From Pterobdella sp. o SKG-2022 (taxonomy: Eukaryota; Annelida; Clitellata; Hirudinida; Piscicolidae), in the NCBI GenBank assembly GCA_964035795.1, contig OZ038321.1, forward strand, positions 26,824,544 to 26,888,543: DNA of 64,000 bases, in the 5' to 3' direction. Position numbers and translations under genes: made by a program. Shown here piece after piece: positions 13,244-24,351 of this stretch; position 1 is the stretch's first letter, and each line of letters starts with the position of its first letter. The notes under the pieces were generated by a model. The model saw nothing but the letters and a program-made list of their open reading frames with translations. It searched no databases and had not been told where the DNA came from.

Positions 13244-16200
13244 GTTTGTTATGTTTTTATTGATGTTCAGACTGTTTTTAAGCTTTTTGAATTGTTTTTA
13301 AATACGAATATAAAGCAGTGATTTATATTGATAATAACTATGAAAAATAAACTTATTTTTTTTTATTTAGGTTGAAACTAGAATGATAAATATAAAACTT
13401 CAATGATAAATATAAAACTTCAATGATAAATATAAAACTTCAATGATAAATATAAAACTTCAATGATAAATAAAAACTTAGCGTTAAATCAAGCTGTGTG
13501 CATGCAACAGGAAGACAACCTTAACCACTATGGATCTTTGAATCATTTCTAACATTATAAAATTTTGATACTCTTAACATAGATGTTGAAAATATTTTTA
13601 AAATTTAGCAAAAAACAAAATTCTCATGAATAATTTGAATAAAACAAAGTTTAGTGTGATAGATAGGGTTAACTAAAGGTATAATGCATATGAGATTGCG
13701 TTGGTAGATTGTGTAATTGAAGATTAAGCCTTCTGCAAACACTAGAACCAAAACAGTTGTTTTGCTAGGTGCCTTGTTACGTTGCAAAGAAGGCTGGAAA
13801 CATGAGAAGGCTTGTTTTAGCAGGGATTTAAATTGGTCTTTTGTGGAGGGGTTTTAGTGCCTATTTAGATCTTTCCAATCAAATTTGGAAGTATAAAACT
13901 AAAAAAAGAAAGAACAAAAAGAATGTTGTTGGAAATGAAACAAAACGGCTAAAAATTTACTGAAAATTATGGAAGAGCAAAGTATTAAAAAATAAACTTT
14001 ATGGAAACTATTTCTTACAAACTTTTAATTAAATTCTTTTCGAAACTCAAAAAATTAAAAATGTAAGAAAATTTTTTGAATTTATTAAAGCATAACCACA
14101 AAACGAAAGAAAAAGACAAATTGACATCCTGCGATAGAAGGCTCGTCACGACGGACAAAGTTTTCCATTAGATTTCTCTTGAGTAATTTTTTCTTTGGGA
14201 TTATTTAGTTTTTCCTTCAATAACTAATTACATCTAGGAATTTTTTTGAGATTGCGGTTTATTTTTATTGTGGAATGTAATGGATCTTTGACGAGGTCTT
14301 ATTAGGGTCCTATACATTTTCATTGAAAATGAAATTTTGAAATGACTTTTAGCAAACTTCAACATGCAAGCTAAAAATAACTTTGTTATTTCAAATATTT
14401 ATATTTTATTTTGAAAACATTCGAATACTTAAAGATTATTTAGTTCAAAGTTTCGAAGAGAATTTTTCTAAAGGGACTAAAGTCTTCGAGATAATATCAA
14501 TTTACGCGTACTTGGAATTTTTATTTTTTTAAATAAAATAAAAAATTTTTTTAAATAATAATTTTTTCTAATTTTTAATAACAACAAAAATAATAATTAT
14601 AATAATAATAATAAAGCTTAAAAACTCTTGAAAGTCACAAAAATGAAGTTGACAGTGTAAAAAAATTTATTTCTTTGAAACCATTGTGTATCTATTGCCT
14701 TATACAAAGTCAATGAAGAATATTTTCATTCTTCACTTTTTTGTTGCCGCACTTCAAAAGATTTATACGTTTATAACGGTCTAAAAAGTTCTCTCTCATA
14801 GAAAATTTTGGAAATAAAAAATTTTATTGAAAATTGGTGAAGTTAGCAGGGCTACAAGAACGTGCCTTAGTATTCCTGTCTGATATTTATAAAAAAAGCG
14901 AAAGTTTTCACCAAATAAATAATAAAGTTTAAAAAGAATAAATTTTATTTTTATATCGCTAAAACGGTTGCAATCTTATGTTACTACCACTTAAAATGAT
15001 GAATGCGTAAGTAAACAAGAGCAATGGCAATTATCTCAAACTAGGCACTTACCACAAGTTCCATAGAAGCTTGAGTAACGATTCATAGCAGTGTTTGTTC
15101 ACAAAAATTAAATTTAGAAATTATTTTATTCATAATATTTCATCACATGCTGAAATAAATTTTTAGATAAACCTCAAATAGACAAAAGTTATCAGAGTTG
15201 AAGAATTTTTGGATTATTAGATTCCCTAATATTTGTTATTTTGAGATTATGAGCCTCCATGACTTTTGATACCTTCTTCATTAAGCCCATTTGTCAAAAG
15301 TGTCAGATTTATCAGCATCAAAAATTTCTTTCGAAGAAGTCTGCAAATTTTCTTTAAATAATATTTAGTGGTTGGGAGGACAGCTTAAAAGAGTAAGTAT
15401 AAGGGCCATGAAACAAAGAGAGCCATTTCTTCAAGCTAAAGTTACTTTTGTGTTTTCAAAGCTTTCAAAAGATTTCTATTTGTCAAACTATAAGAAAGTA
15501 AAAAAAAAACTATTTTTCACGAGTTAGTTTCAAGCTTGTTGAAAAATGTCTGATGAACCGGGGCTTTGAATTGATGATGTTACAAACTAAAAATAATTTC
15601 ATCAAACATATCTGTTGAATATAAATTCAAAATTTTACAAAGGCACAAAGGGTTTCAATGTCATTTCACATTCCTGGTGCTAGAAGACAAACCTGTATAG
15701 CATTGAATGCTTCATTGAAGGCTGTCTTGTCAACATTTAACGCATAAAGTTTTCTTAAAAAACTATCGAATCCACCAAAATATGTGTGTTATTTCTTCGA
15801 GAGATTAAATTTAGATCGGGGTTGGTGTTAATAGTTCCATTTTTTATTGCCACACTTTGCCTATCAATTACTTTCTTTAATGTACATTTGGTTCTAATCA
15901 TAACAATATTTCGAAACATGGCAGACTATGTTGAGTTGTTGGATAAATAGTGTATTGAAAACCTAAGCCGTAAATAAAAGAAGATTAAAATGTCGAGAGA
16001 AAATAGTAATCTGCCATATGTAAATTTTGCAAACAAATTCAAAACGATATCTTTAGAGGTATAACCATCTTGATCTCCATCTTCAAAATCATTCCTATTT
16101 AACAAAGAATCATTCAGTGGTCTCTTTATCTTCTGTGCTGTATCAAGACCATAACCATTCATCCTCATCAGCATTATCCATAAAAGTGGGAGATTTGACA

Positions 16201-19200
16201 TAAGTATTTGACTATTACCATATTAAAAACTAATATTAAAATCATTTCATGATCATCAATAGAACAACTTTCTGGAGCAAAACAATGTATTTTTTTTGAG
16301 TAACATTTAAAAATCACCCTCCATCTGAAAAGCTCTTCAGCCTATAACAAACATGACTTCAACAATCAATAAAGATTATTTTTTGACGTTTTGTATCCAA
16401 TGTTTTCAGTTTCGATATTTTTCATTTTGTGGTTTTGTGTTTAAAACCTTGAATAACCTACCAAACATCGAACCTTTCCAACTCTCATGTTATACTATCA
16501 TTTCTTTGATTAAGAACATGTCCGAGAAGAAGGAAGTTATTTGAGCGAGAGAAGGTATTAAAAAGCAATTTAAATTTTCTTTTCTGCTCTATTGACAATA
16601 CAAAGCTCGCGTGCAAAAGTTGGAGGTTGCTAGCTTAGAGATCACTTAATCGTCCATGAAACTATAAACAAGCCACTAAAATCGTTCTATGAAAGCAAAT
16701 ACAATGAATTCTTTCGAATACTTTACAGAAATTTCAAAAATTTTAAAAACTAATTTTATTCTTTTCAAATTTTTCTGAATATTAAAATTATTAAAAACTT
16801 GAAACAACAAAAACCAGTCTTTATACTTTCTTATCACGCCTATGTGAGTTCGTTAATCTATTGGAAATTTGTGAGTTAAAAATTTGAGTTTTACGTCTTT
16901 AATAATTTTTTTTAAATTTTCGAAACATTTACTATTATATTTCCGTTGCTCTAACTTGAGGATATATGTTATGGCTTTTGATGCTTGGCACAGCTGTGAT
17001 AAATTGTGTTTTATTCCGCCAAATTTAATATAACAGTGTATATTGAAATTTTATGAACTGGTTTTAAACAATTCGAATTTGAGCAAAATAATTGCACAAA
17101 AAATTTAGAAAAATTTTTCAAATATTTTGCTCGTATATAATTTTATGAATATTTTTAATTAACTTGTCAAAAATTTTTTTGCTCATGCATTTATTTTTAT
17201 AAACATTCAACTTTTGATAACTACAAACATTGCGTAGGTTGAGCCTTGTTGTTGGATGACATACACCACGCATAGAGACACCCAGGAAACCCTACAAACC
17301 CTCGACAGACTAGACCTCGACACCGACAAACCATCAGAAGAAGAAATTCTCAAAAAATTTGGCTTAGAGCATGAGGATTATATGAACTCTCGCATGAATA
17401 TTTGGCTCAAAGTCAAACCTAAGATATGGGCATTGTTCGAAGAACCGCATTCATCCACTTTTGCTAAGGTTTCATTGAAGTGCCTAGTGCACATATTTTC
17501 TTTATAAGTTTACAGGAAAGTGATATTAGAAATTCATAACTGCTAATGAACTAAGTGTCTAGAGAAACTAAAAAAGTTTATATTAGTGAAACAACTTCTT
17601 AAGGGAATAATTGATTTAATAGCTAAAAATTCATTTTTATAGGTGCGATTTATTATGAAAATTTTGAAATAGTACATAATAATGGTTTAGTGTTTATCCA
17701 GCAGTCATATGTCTATTATTTATGTTGTTCTATTTAAAATAAATGCACAACAATTTGTTATTGTTGTGACTCAAATGTTTTAATATTTCAATTTAAAATG
17801 GACAAAAACATTACAGATATTGGCAACGCTTTCGATATTTTTCATAATTGTATCCATCGTTTCTTTCTGCCTTAAGACACACACAACGATGAGAGTAGCT
17901 CACATCAAACACCACCCCACAGACATCTCCTTCGATAACCATACAATTCTTTTCAATCATACAGCAAATCTATCTGTAACACTGTTAGATGCTCATAGCA
18001 TAGATTTATCTAAACACCCTTCAAAAACAAATTTGAGGCATTTTATTGAGAATCGAGAAACATTAGATAACATTTTCAGTGACATTGACGAGTCCTATGA
18101 GCCGAACAAAGACACCGATGCAGCAATAAAAACGATAAAGCGAAGAGATATGGTCGGCAAAGATATTACTGAAAATAAAGATGCTGATAAAAAACCAAAA
18201 AGCGGGGCAGCTAAACAACAATATTTGTCATCGAGAAAAAAATACATGAAGCACCACGAGAAATTATTAATGGACCTCCACAAAGGAGAGAACAACAACA
18301 ACAACGAGCCTATCAAAAGCAAACATCAATGGGTGTTGGGCTTACAAGGGGCTCCCGACACCAAACCACATCCCATCTTTTTTTATTTAGAGTGTATTTG
18401 CAACGTTTGGTTCACTTTTGAACTTGTTGTTCGATTCATTGTTTCTCCAAACAAGCTTACTTTCATAAAAACCCCAGTCAACATTATTGATATTGCAGCT
18501 ATCCTTTCTTTCTATCTTGATTCTATAGTGGCATTTCTTGAACAAGAAAATGAAGTTTTAGACTTTTTGAGTATAGTATGCATTATGAGACTTTTCAAAC
18601 TGACAAGACATTCTCCTGGTTTAAAAATCCTCATTCACACTTTCAAAGCTTCAGCTCACGAATTATCTCTCCTTGTCTTCTTTCTTGTTCTTTTCATCGT
18701 TGTCTTTGCTTCTTTGGTTTATTATGCTGAAAGAACAGAAGTGAACGAAGAAAATAATTTCACATCGATTCCTGAAGGTCTTTGGTGGGCAATTATAACT
18801 ATGACTACAGTGGGTTATGGAGACATGACTCCGAAAACTTATTTGGGCATGTTCGTCGGCTCCATTTGTGCTCTCACAGGAGTGCTAACGATTGCGTTAC
18901 CAGTTCCTGTTATAGTCTCCAACTTTGCTCTTTTTTACAGTCACACAAAAGCTCGAGCAAAGTTACCAAAGAGACGCCGTAGAGTACTGCCAGTTGAAGC
19001 CGTCAGACCGAAAAACTTGCAATCTGCTCTTAAGAACTGTGCAGGAGGACCTTTGCCCTTTCAGAACTTCAGACAGAACCCTCCTTCAATCTTTCCTGGC
19101 AAATATCCGGGTTTCTCAAACAACAAGATAGTCAGCAATGTTTTCAACAATAACGCCTGCACTATTCACCCGTTGAAAGATAAGGAAAACAACAACAAAG

Positions 19201-22200
19201 GGTTTGAATCGTCCAAATGCACTGAAAATTCAGGTAAATGCAAAAGTTTTTTTTGAGATTTATCCCCGATTAGTTTCAACTTTTTTTTCATTAATTTGAA
19301 CTGAAATTTAAATACACATTGAAACTTCAAAGTTTTTGAATTTTTAAATACTAATTAGTTGAAAAAAATGAATTTTATTTTTAAAGGCTAAAAATGATCG
19401 ATTGAGATTTACCATAAATTTTAAATTTTTGCTGCAACATAAAACTGAAGATAAAAAACAAATAAATTTGAATTGAAATGATAAAAAAAGAAAGCAGACT
19501 GATGGCAGTTATTTCACGAGAGTTTACCATTTTAAATTTGTTTTTCAGTTTATATGGGGATCAATGCGTTAAGGCGGTTCTATTCTGATGAAAAACATTA
19601 TGATTAGCGCTACTTAAAAAAAAGTTTTTCATAAAGATAAAATAGAAAAATCAATTGCTACATTTATTATGAAAACGCCATCTCAACTGGAGTTTCAAAC
19701 TAAAACAATCTGATAAATATTTAAGTCTGAGAAAAAAACAAGAAAAAAATCTGTAATTATTAACCGACCAAGCGGCCCCATATCGACTAATGTCATCTCT
19801 CATTAGCATCTTCCAAATAGATTATTCCAAGCCATTAGCAATGCCGGTGCTTCAGAGGTGATTATTGCATGGATACAATAAAACAAGTTTTTTATGCAGA
19901 GAACAACTGATGCTTGTTTCTAAGGTTTCAGCTTGTAAAATCACATTTCTCTGGTTGCGGAAGTTATAAATGGAGAATTGTTGACGAAGTATAGTTATTT
20001 GCATTGCATAAAATTAATTTTGAAAACACTGTGTGCCTAAAATATATTTGTTTGAATACATTTCCAAACTAAAAAAAATTCACTTAATATGAAGGAATGA
20101 GGAAGAAGGTTTTGAAGTAGCGGTTATAAGGCAAGGTACAACTTATGATCAAGTATTTTTTTATTTCTGTGTCTACGCCTGAAAAATTTTGAGATCTCTT
20201 CACAATTTATTTCTCTAGATTATAAATTATTAATTTTTCGAAAAATTATTTTATAATTTTAAAAATTATTTTTAAAAAATAAACAAAAACTCGAAAACAG
20301 AAGGTGTTTTAAGATATGATTGGTTAAATTTTTTTATACGATCGACCCCAAGAGCATTTGAATGAGACATATAAGTTCAGTCAAAAACACAATATCAGCA
20401 ATAGCTTTTGAAAACTTCATAAAATTATTTTAAAAGTTCCAATATAGTGATAAATGAATAGTTTGAATATAGAAAAATTCATGAATCAAATTTAAATTTT
20501 AAATGCGATTGAAACAGTTTCCACTCGCCAATTCACTGTTGCCACTTACTGAATTTACTGTTCAAATGTTATCTCAGATAAACTGAATATTCTCAATTTT
20601 TTAATAATATTTCTTCGTCAATCCAAACAAACTTGCATTAAACATTGACAAAAAATCAAAAAAAATAAAAAATTCTGTACTCTTCAACCAAGATATTTTC
20701 ATCTTATTATTGCAATCAAAGATAATAGAAACTTCAAAAAAATTGAATTTCTTCTTCCTCAAACTGAAATATCTAAAAATCCATAAAGTACAAATACGAT
20801 TTGAGTTTCAGCTTTGACTTTTTAAACACTCAACAAATATCAACAAACTTGCACGAAAATAATTCTCAATTTAAATGAATGTTTAAAAATGAACAGTTAA
20901 AGATGGAAATAATATTTATTGGTTACCAGATGATGATATAGAATATATCGAAAAGCTTCGTCAAATAAAATATTCAGATATTGTCGTGTTTTTATGATTT
21001 TTCGTTTTATGCTTTAGACAAAAGCTCTTTCTGATCTTTATATTTCTTATAAAACTTTCCATCAATATAAGACTTCAACCACACTTTAAACATACTTAAA
21101 ACCCCAGCATCCAAAACTTTGAGCATCGTCTACAACAATGTTAAACATTAACCCTTCAGAAAACCTTCTGTCACCTCCCACTCAAGCACCCATGAGAGCT
21201 TACAGAAGAATGTCTGCACGGCTAAGCATTGTGGCGTCGATTCTTAAAGGAGATCGTACGTTTCCTTTTGCGTTTACATGCTTTTTTAATTAAATTATGT
21301 GTTATATAAAAAACACCAAAAAGCATTGAAGGTTAATATTAAAAGTATGAAAGCTTCGATGAATTCTTCATTATATTCAAGATATTTTCCAAGACTCCCA
21401 TCAACTGATAATACTTGATACGCCTGCGTTTTTCATTCCATGCTTTAGAAAAAAGCTCTTTCTAATCACTGGGCTTGATGAAAGTTTGGTTTTTATGTAT
21501 TTGAATTAAGAATTATGGAGAGATTGAATTTGAGAATTTTTATGGGAAAAAAACTAAGCTAAACAAGAAAAATGCTTTATGAAATATTATAAAAAACACC
21601 GCCAAAATAAACAAATAGAAAAATTTTATTAGAACTTACTCTGTAAAAATATTTGAAATAATTCAATAATGTTGGAAATTTTATTTTAAAATGAGTAAGA
21701 AAAGTTAGGAAACGTCAGATTCATCAAAGACAAATAACTTATCTACAAAAAAATTCAACCTTTAATGAGCTTGGAATGAAAAGTCAAAAATCGTTTTCAA
21801 AATTGGATCTCATGCTTATATTTATGTTAAGAAAATATTTATAATTGAAAGGAAACTTTGGAATAACTTTTTGTTTGTAACCTGATAATTAAGCTATCAA
21901 GTTTTGAAAAACTTTATTTCAAATAAAGAATATCAAAGTAAGTTTTATTTATTTGGTTTATATAGATTTTATCAAAATTTAAAAAAAACTTCAAGTTGTA
22001 TTGGATATTAACAGAATTTATTTGAAAAATTTTAAAAACATAAAAAATTCGAATAAAGAATGAAAATTTTAAATAAATTAATTCCCACAGATCATGCACA
22101 ATCTAATAGCCGACTATCGAGTCTTTCTAAGTCTGAAAGCGTTCTTGAATCTCAAGATCACCTGCAGAGCAGCAACCAAAGTGAGAACAACGAAACTCTT

Positions 22201-22740
22201 GAAAACGATGAAGATAATAATGACTTAAATTTTAATGCAAAAAGTGATAAAGACCTTGAAGAAGCATCAACTTATCGACTCAACACTGAACACAACAAAA
22301 GCGCGAAGCCCAAAAAAAGCACACACAACAAATTACTTAATATAATGACCAACAACTATCTCAAAGTTTCTAACAAACATCCAGCTAGGAATAGCATTTC
22401 TGTCGTTGTAAATACTACCTTCTCTACCCCCGCAACTAGCACCACTAACCTCAACTCCATCGACTTTTACAAAAATCGTCGTAACACAATCGTGAACAGC
22501 TATGTGGTCAAAGAGGATAGTCAGAAAGACGACAAGAAATCATCAAACGATGACAAAGTTTTTTTAGAAGATAATACTGATAATGAAAAAACTGGGATAA
22601 ATGTAAATAACAAAAAAAATGCAGAGAATACTTCTAACCATGTCACGAAAAATGATCAGACAACAAAACAAAACACAAATAACGCAACTAAAAGCATTTT
22701 TCGTAAAAAATCAATATCGGTTTTGCTTCTATTGTGTTGA
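12962..22740 (+). CDS. Shaw: Shaw/Kv3-type voltage-gated potassium channel, five-exon model
   Basis: Predicted plasma-membrane voltage-gated K+ channel alpha subunit, about 891 aa, from exons 12962-13243, 17238-17468, 17817-19233, 21160-21255 and 22091-22740; all junction phases agree. Seen: an N-terminal T1 tetramerisation domain (residues 1-105) with the HX5C...CC zinc site (H71, C77, C98, C99) typical of non-Shaker Kv families; S1 at 172-192; S2 near 357-380; S3 near 392-410; S4 near 422-436 ending in FKLTRH; S5 near 453-475; the selectivity filter TVGYGD at 502-507; S6 with PVPV; then a basic RRRR segment and a long Asn/Ser-rich tail. The ATG follows an in-frame stop at 12935-12937. Odd: the S1-S2 loop is about 164 residues, far longer than usual for Shaw/Kv3, and S4 has Cys426 where Shaw normally has Arg. 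Family assignment is firm; the two C-terminal exons are less certain. Confidence 0.9.
13382..13480. repeat. 20-bp tandem minisatellite, about 5 copies
   Basis: The unit AATGATAAATATAAAACTTC occurs four times perfectly at 13382, 13402, 13422 and 13442, with a fifth degenerate copy at 13462-13480. It lies 138 bp inside Shaw intron 1. The near-identity of the copies points to recent expansion. Confidence 0.97.
15675..16201 (-). pseudogene. Unassigned minus-strand coding-like segments inside Shaw intron 1
   Basis: The segment 16201-15926 is open for 91 codons and includes the protein-like run [20 protein letters not shown], more balanced in composition than the surrounding noise. A different frame at its start reads [12 protein letters not shown], suggesting a frameshift. 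Further left, 15800-15690 reads [20 protein letters not shown] then FNEAFNAIQ, followed by a GTTTGT donor-like site. These could be exons of a nested gene or a decayed mobile element. I recognise no family. Confidence 0.3.
17238..17468 (+). CDS. Shaw: Shaw exon 2: end of T1 and linker to S1
   Basis: 77 codons in phase 0 after the acceptor TGCGTAG. It begins [15 protein letters not shown], supplying the paired cysteines (C98, C99) of the T1 zinc site exactly 20 residues after C77, as in the HX5CX20CC signature. It ends [10 protein letters not shown], the usual junction before S1. The predicted donor is GTTTCA at 17469, a weak site supported mainly by the protein match on both sides. Confidence 0.88.
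17817..19233 (+). CDS. Shaw: Shaw exon 3: S1 to S6 and pore
   Basis: 472 codons plus one base, after the acceptor TTACAG. It encodes the whole membrane domain in one exon: S1 ([17 protein letters not shown]), a long hydrophilic loop, S2 ([12 protein letters not shown]), S3, S4, S5, the P loop with [10 protein letters not shown], and S6 ([14 protein letters not shown]), then a basic KLPKRRRRV stretch. The frame can also run through the predicted donor (GTAAAT at 19234) to a stop at 19254-19256, giving a short alternative end. Sequons lie at about N212, N218 and N222 in the S1-S2 loop. Confidence 0.93.
19234..21159. other. Shaw intron 3
   Basis: A 1.9-kb AT-rich intron between the pore exon and the first tail exon. 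I see no open frame or repeat of note. It is skipped if the exon 3 read-through stop at 19254-19256 is used. Confidence 0.5.
21160..21255 (+). CDS. Shaw: Shaw exon 4: C-terminal tail segment (predicted)
   Basis: A short open segment flanked by a pyrimidine-rich acceptor (ACCCTTCAG) and a good donor (GTACGT). Its phase (one base carried in, one carried out) matches both exon 3 and exon 5. It encodes [20 protein letters not shown] and a further [12 protein letters not shown] content is clearly above the flanking intron. It has no domain I recognise. It could be an alternatively used tail exon. Confidence 0.6.
21256..22090. other. Shaw intron 4
   Basis: An AT-rich intron of 835 bp with a GTACGT donor and CACAG acceptor. 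No internal feature stands out. Confidence 0.45.
22091..22740 (+). CDS. Shaw: Shaw exon 5: Asn/Ser/Lys-rich C-terminal tail (predicted)
   Basis: A 216-codon open frame after the acceptor ATTCCCACAG, in phase with exon 4. The protein is low-complexity, acidic and rich in Asn, Ser, Lys and Asp, with no transmembrane segment, as expected for a divergent cytosolic channel tail. The last residues (ISVLLLLC, then stop) are abruptly hydrophobic, so the true end may be an unrecognised donor a few codons earlier. No AATAAA lies just downstream, which also leaves room for another exon. Confidence 0.55.
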
Positions 22741-24241
22741 TTTGGAAAATTCCTTATTTAAGTTTTCAACTCTCGTGATGTTGATAGATCAAATTTTGTA
22801 AATTAAAACACATAATGATTTTCGCCAGCAGGCTTTTCAATTATCCAAAAGGTCTAAATTTCACCAACGTGGTACAAAAAAAGCCTAACTTCCATGAACA
22901 TTATAGACAAAAACACATCAAAATGCTATCTATAAAATTACAAAGTGGTATCCAACTTAATTTTTTCTGGTATTTCACAATTAATTTATAGATATTGTGC
23001 TGAAGACCTTGATCCTTGCGAATGCGGCTACATGATAATCCCTATAAAATGAATGGTATCGAACAATAGTTTATAGCTAGTATTTTTCATTCTAATGTTC
23101 ATATGGGGGAAATTTCTGCATTTTAAATGTTAATAATGTGAATTTGATTCATATTTTAGCCGCCTAATTCCCAGGTTGAGTGCCAAGTGCTTGCAAACAC
23201 TATGTTAATGTTAAGGGCTTTGAAAGCTTGAAACTAAATATTATAAACTATGTTTATATTTGAATCTATACGATGCATGTTTTAAAGGATACATATGAAC
23301 GATTTATTTCCATTTTTTCAAGAAATTAATAAAAGAAGGTTTTTTTGTATTATTAAGGTCAAACAAGCAATTTTTTTTTGAAAAAAATCAGTTCTTTATA
23401 TTTACCAGATGTTATCATACCCCGTTTCGTTATCTGCTATTTTCAATTCTACTAAATTTAAGGTTATTACAATGATCGATCACAGAATTTCGCGAACACA
23501 CATTACGAAAAATTGTCACTCTTGATACCAGCTAGTGTTTGGCTGAGTTTTTTTCCCTTAAGTTGAAGAATATTTTTTTCCCTAATGATTCTTGATACTA
23601 GCAACCATTGAAATGCACAAAAATAAATAAAATTTATTTTTCTATATAGATTAATTCGAAGATTATTTAGACAATTGTTTATTGTTCAAAGCAATTGACA
23701 ACATTGAGAAAATTCAGCGTACAAAGATATATATGCTGAGAATGTCCTTAACAATAATAATGTACAAAATATATCAACCATAACATAGGAATGAAAAATG
23801 CATTGTGGTAAAAACGAATAATGATTTTGGCATAGAAGAGCAACACGATCGATATAATTGAACTAAAAGTCGGAAATTAATTTCAAGTAAATTAATTGAT
23901 GATAAAAAAACAATAATTTCACTTTTAAAAATATATTTTGATTGGAAATATATATGAAGCTAATTTTATGATATATAGCACGATTCCATAGCTACAAACT
24001 GAATATGTGTCCAACAATGACTCAAGGTTACTCAGAATATTCATGAAATCTTTTATTAAATGTCTAATAAAAATATCGTTTGCTAAAATTTTCAGTCTTA
24101 ATAAATGATTCTCAAAAAGTTAAAAGTAAAACACAATAAAAAATGCCATATAAATATTTCGAAAGTATAACACAATCAAAAAACTATATGGGTATTATTG
24201 AACTTCAAACTATGAATACTTTCAAAAGATACATTAAAAGG
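22741..24241. other. Convergent intergenic gap between Shaw and synaptotagmin
   Basis: A 1.5-kb gap between the Shaw stop (+) and the synaptotagmin stop (-). It must contain both 3' UTRs. A minus-strand AATAAA lies at 24052-24057. I see no strong plus-strand polyadenylation signal just after 22740. No coding sequence is evident. Confidence 0.6.
24052..24057 (-). terminator. Candidate polyadenylation signal for synaptotagmin
   Basis: The canonical AATAAA hexamer on the minus strand lies about 185 bp beyond the predicted stop codon at 24242-24244. In DNA this AT-rich the hexamer occurs often by chance, so support is positional only. Confidence 0.3.
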
Positions 24242-24351
24242 TTACTTTATTTTATGCCAAACGGCCAGTTGTTTTCTTGGGGTGTCCATCACATCTCTCC
24301 AGTGCTTGAGGCCTTTCTCGTTTTTGACCTCAGGTCCTATTTCAACTTTTC
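24242..24351 (-). CDS. Syt4: Syt4-like terminal exon, C2B C-terminus
   Basis: Completes a Gly codon and encodes KVEIGPEVKNEKGLKHWRDV then MDTPRKQLAVWHKIK and a TAA at 24242-24244. HW...PR...WH is the conserved C-terminal signature of synaptotagmins and fixes both family and strand. The acceptor is CCTTCAAG. Confidence 0.92.

Larger units (their letters stand above)
13244..17237. other. Shaw intron 1
   Basis: A roughly 4-kb AT-rich intron. It holds a 20-bp tandem repeat at 13382-13480, an AT-rich (AAT)-type patch near 14575-14615, and a cluster of minus-strand coding-like segments at 15675-16201 that may be a decayed or nested gene. I see nothing else. Confidence 0.7.

Noticed and set aside
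13055..13301. Open frames overlapping Shaw exon 1 on both strands
   Set aside because: They are shadows of the T1 domain frame and have no family match.
18095..18322. Minus-strand frame of 75 codons opposite the Shaw S1-S2 loop
   Set aside because: It is the complement of a real, homology-supported exon; its Leu/Ser-rich composition follows from the opposite strand.
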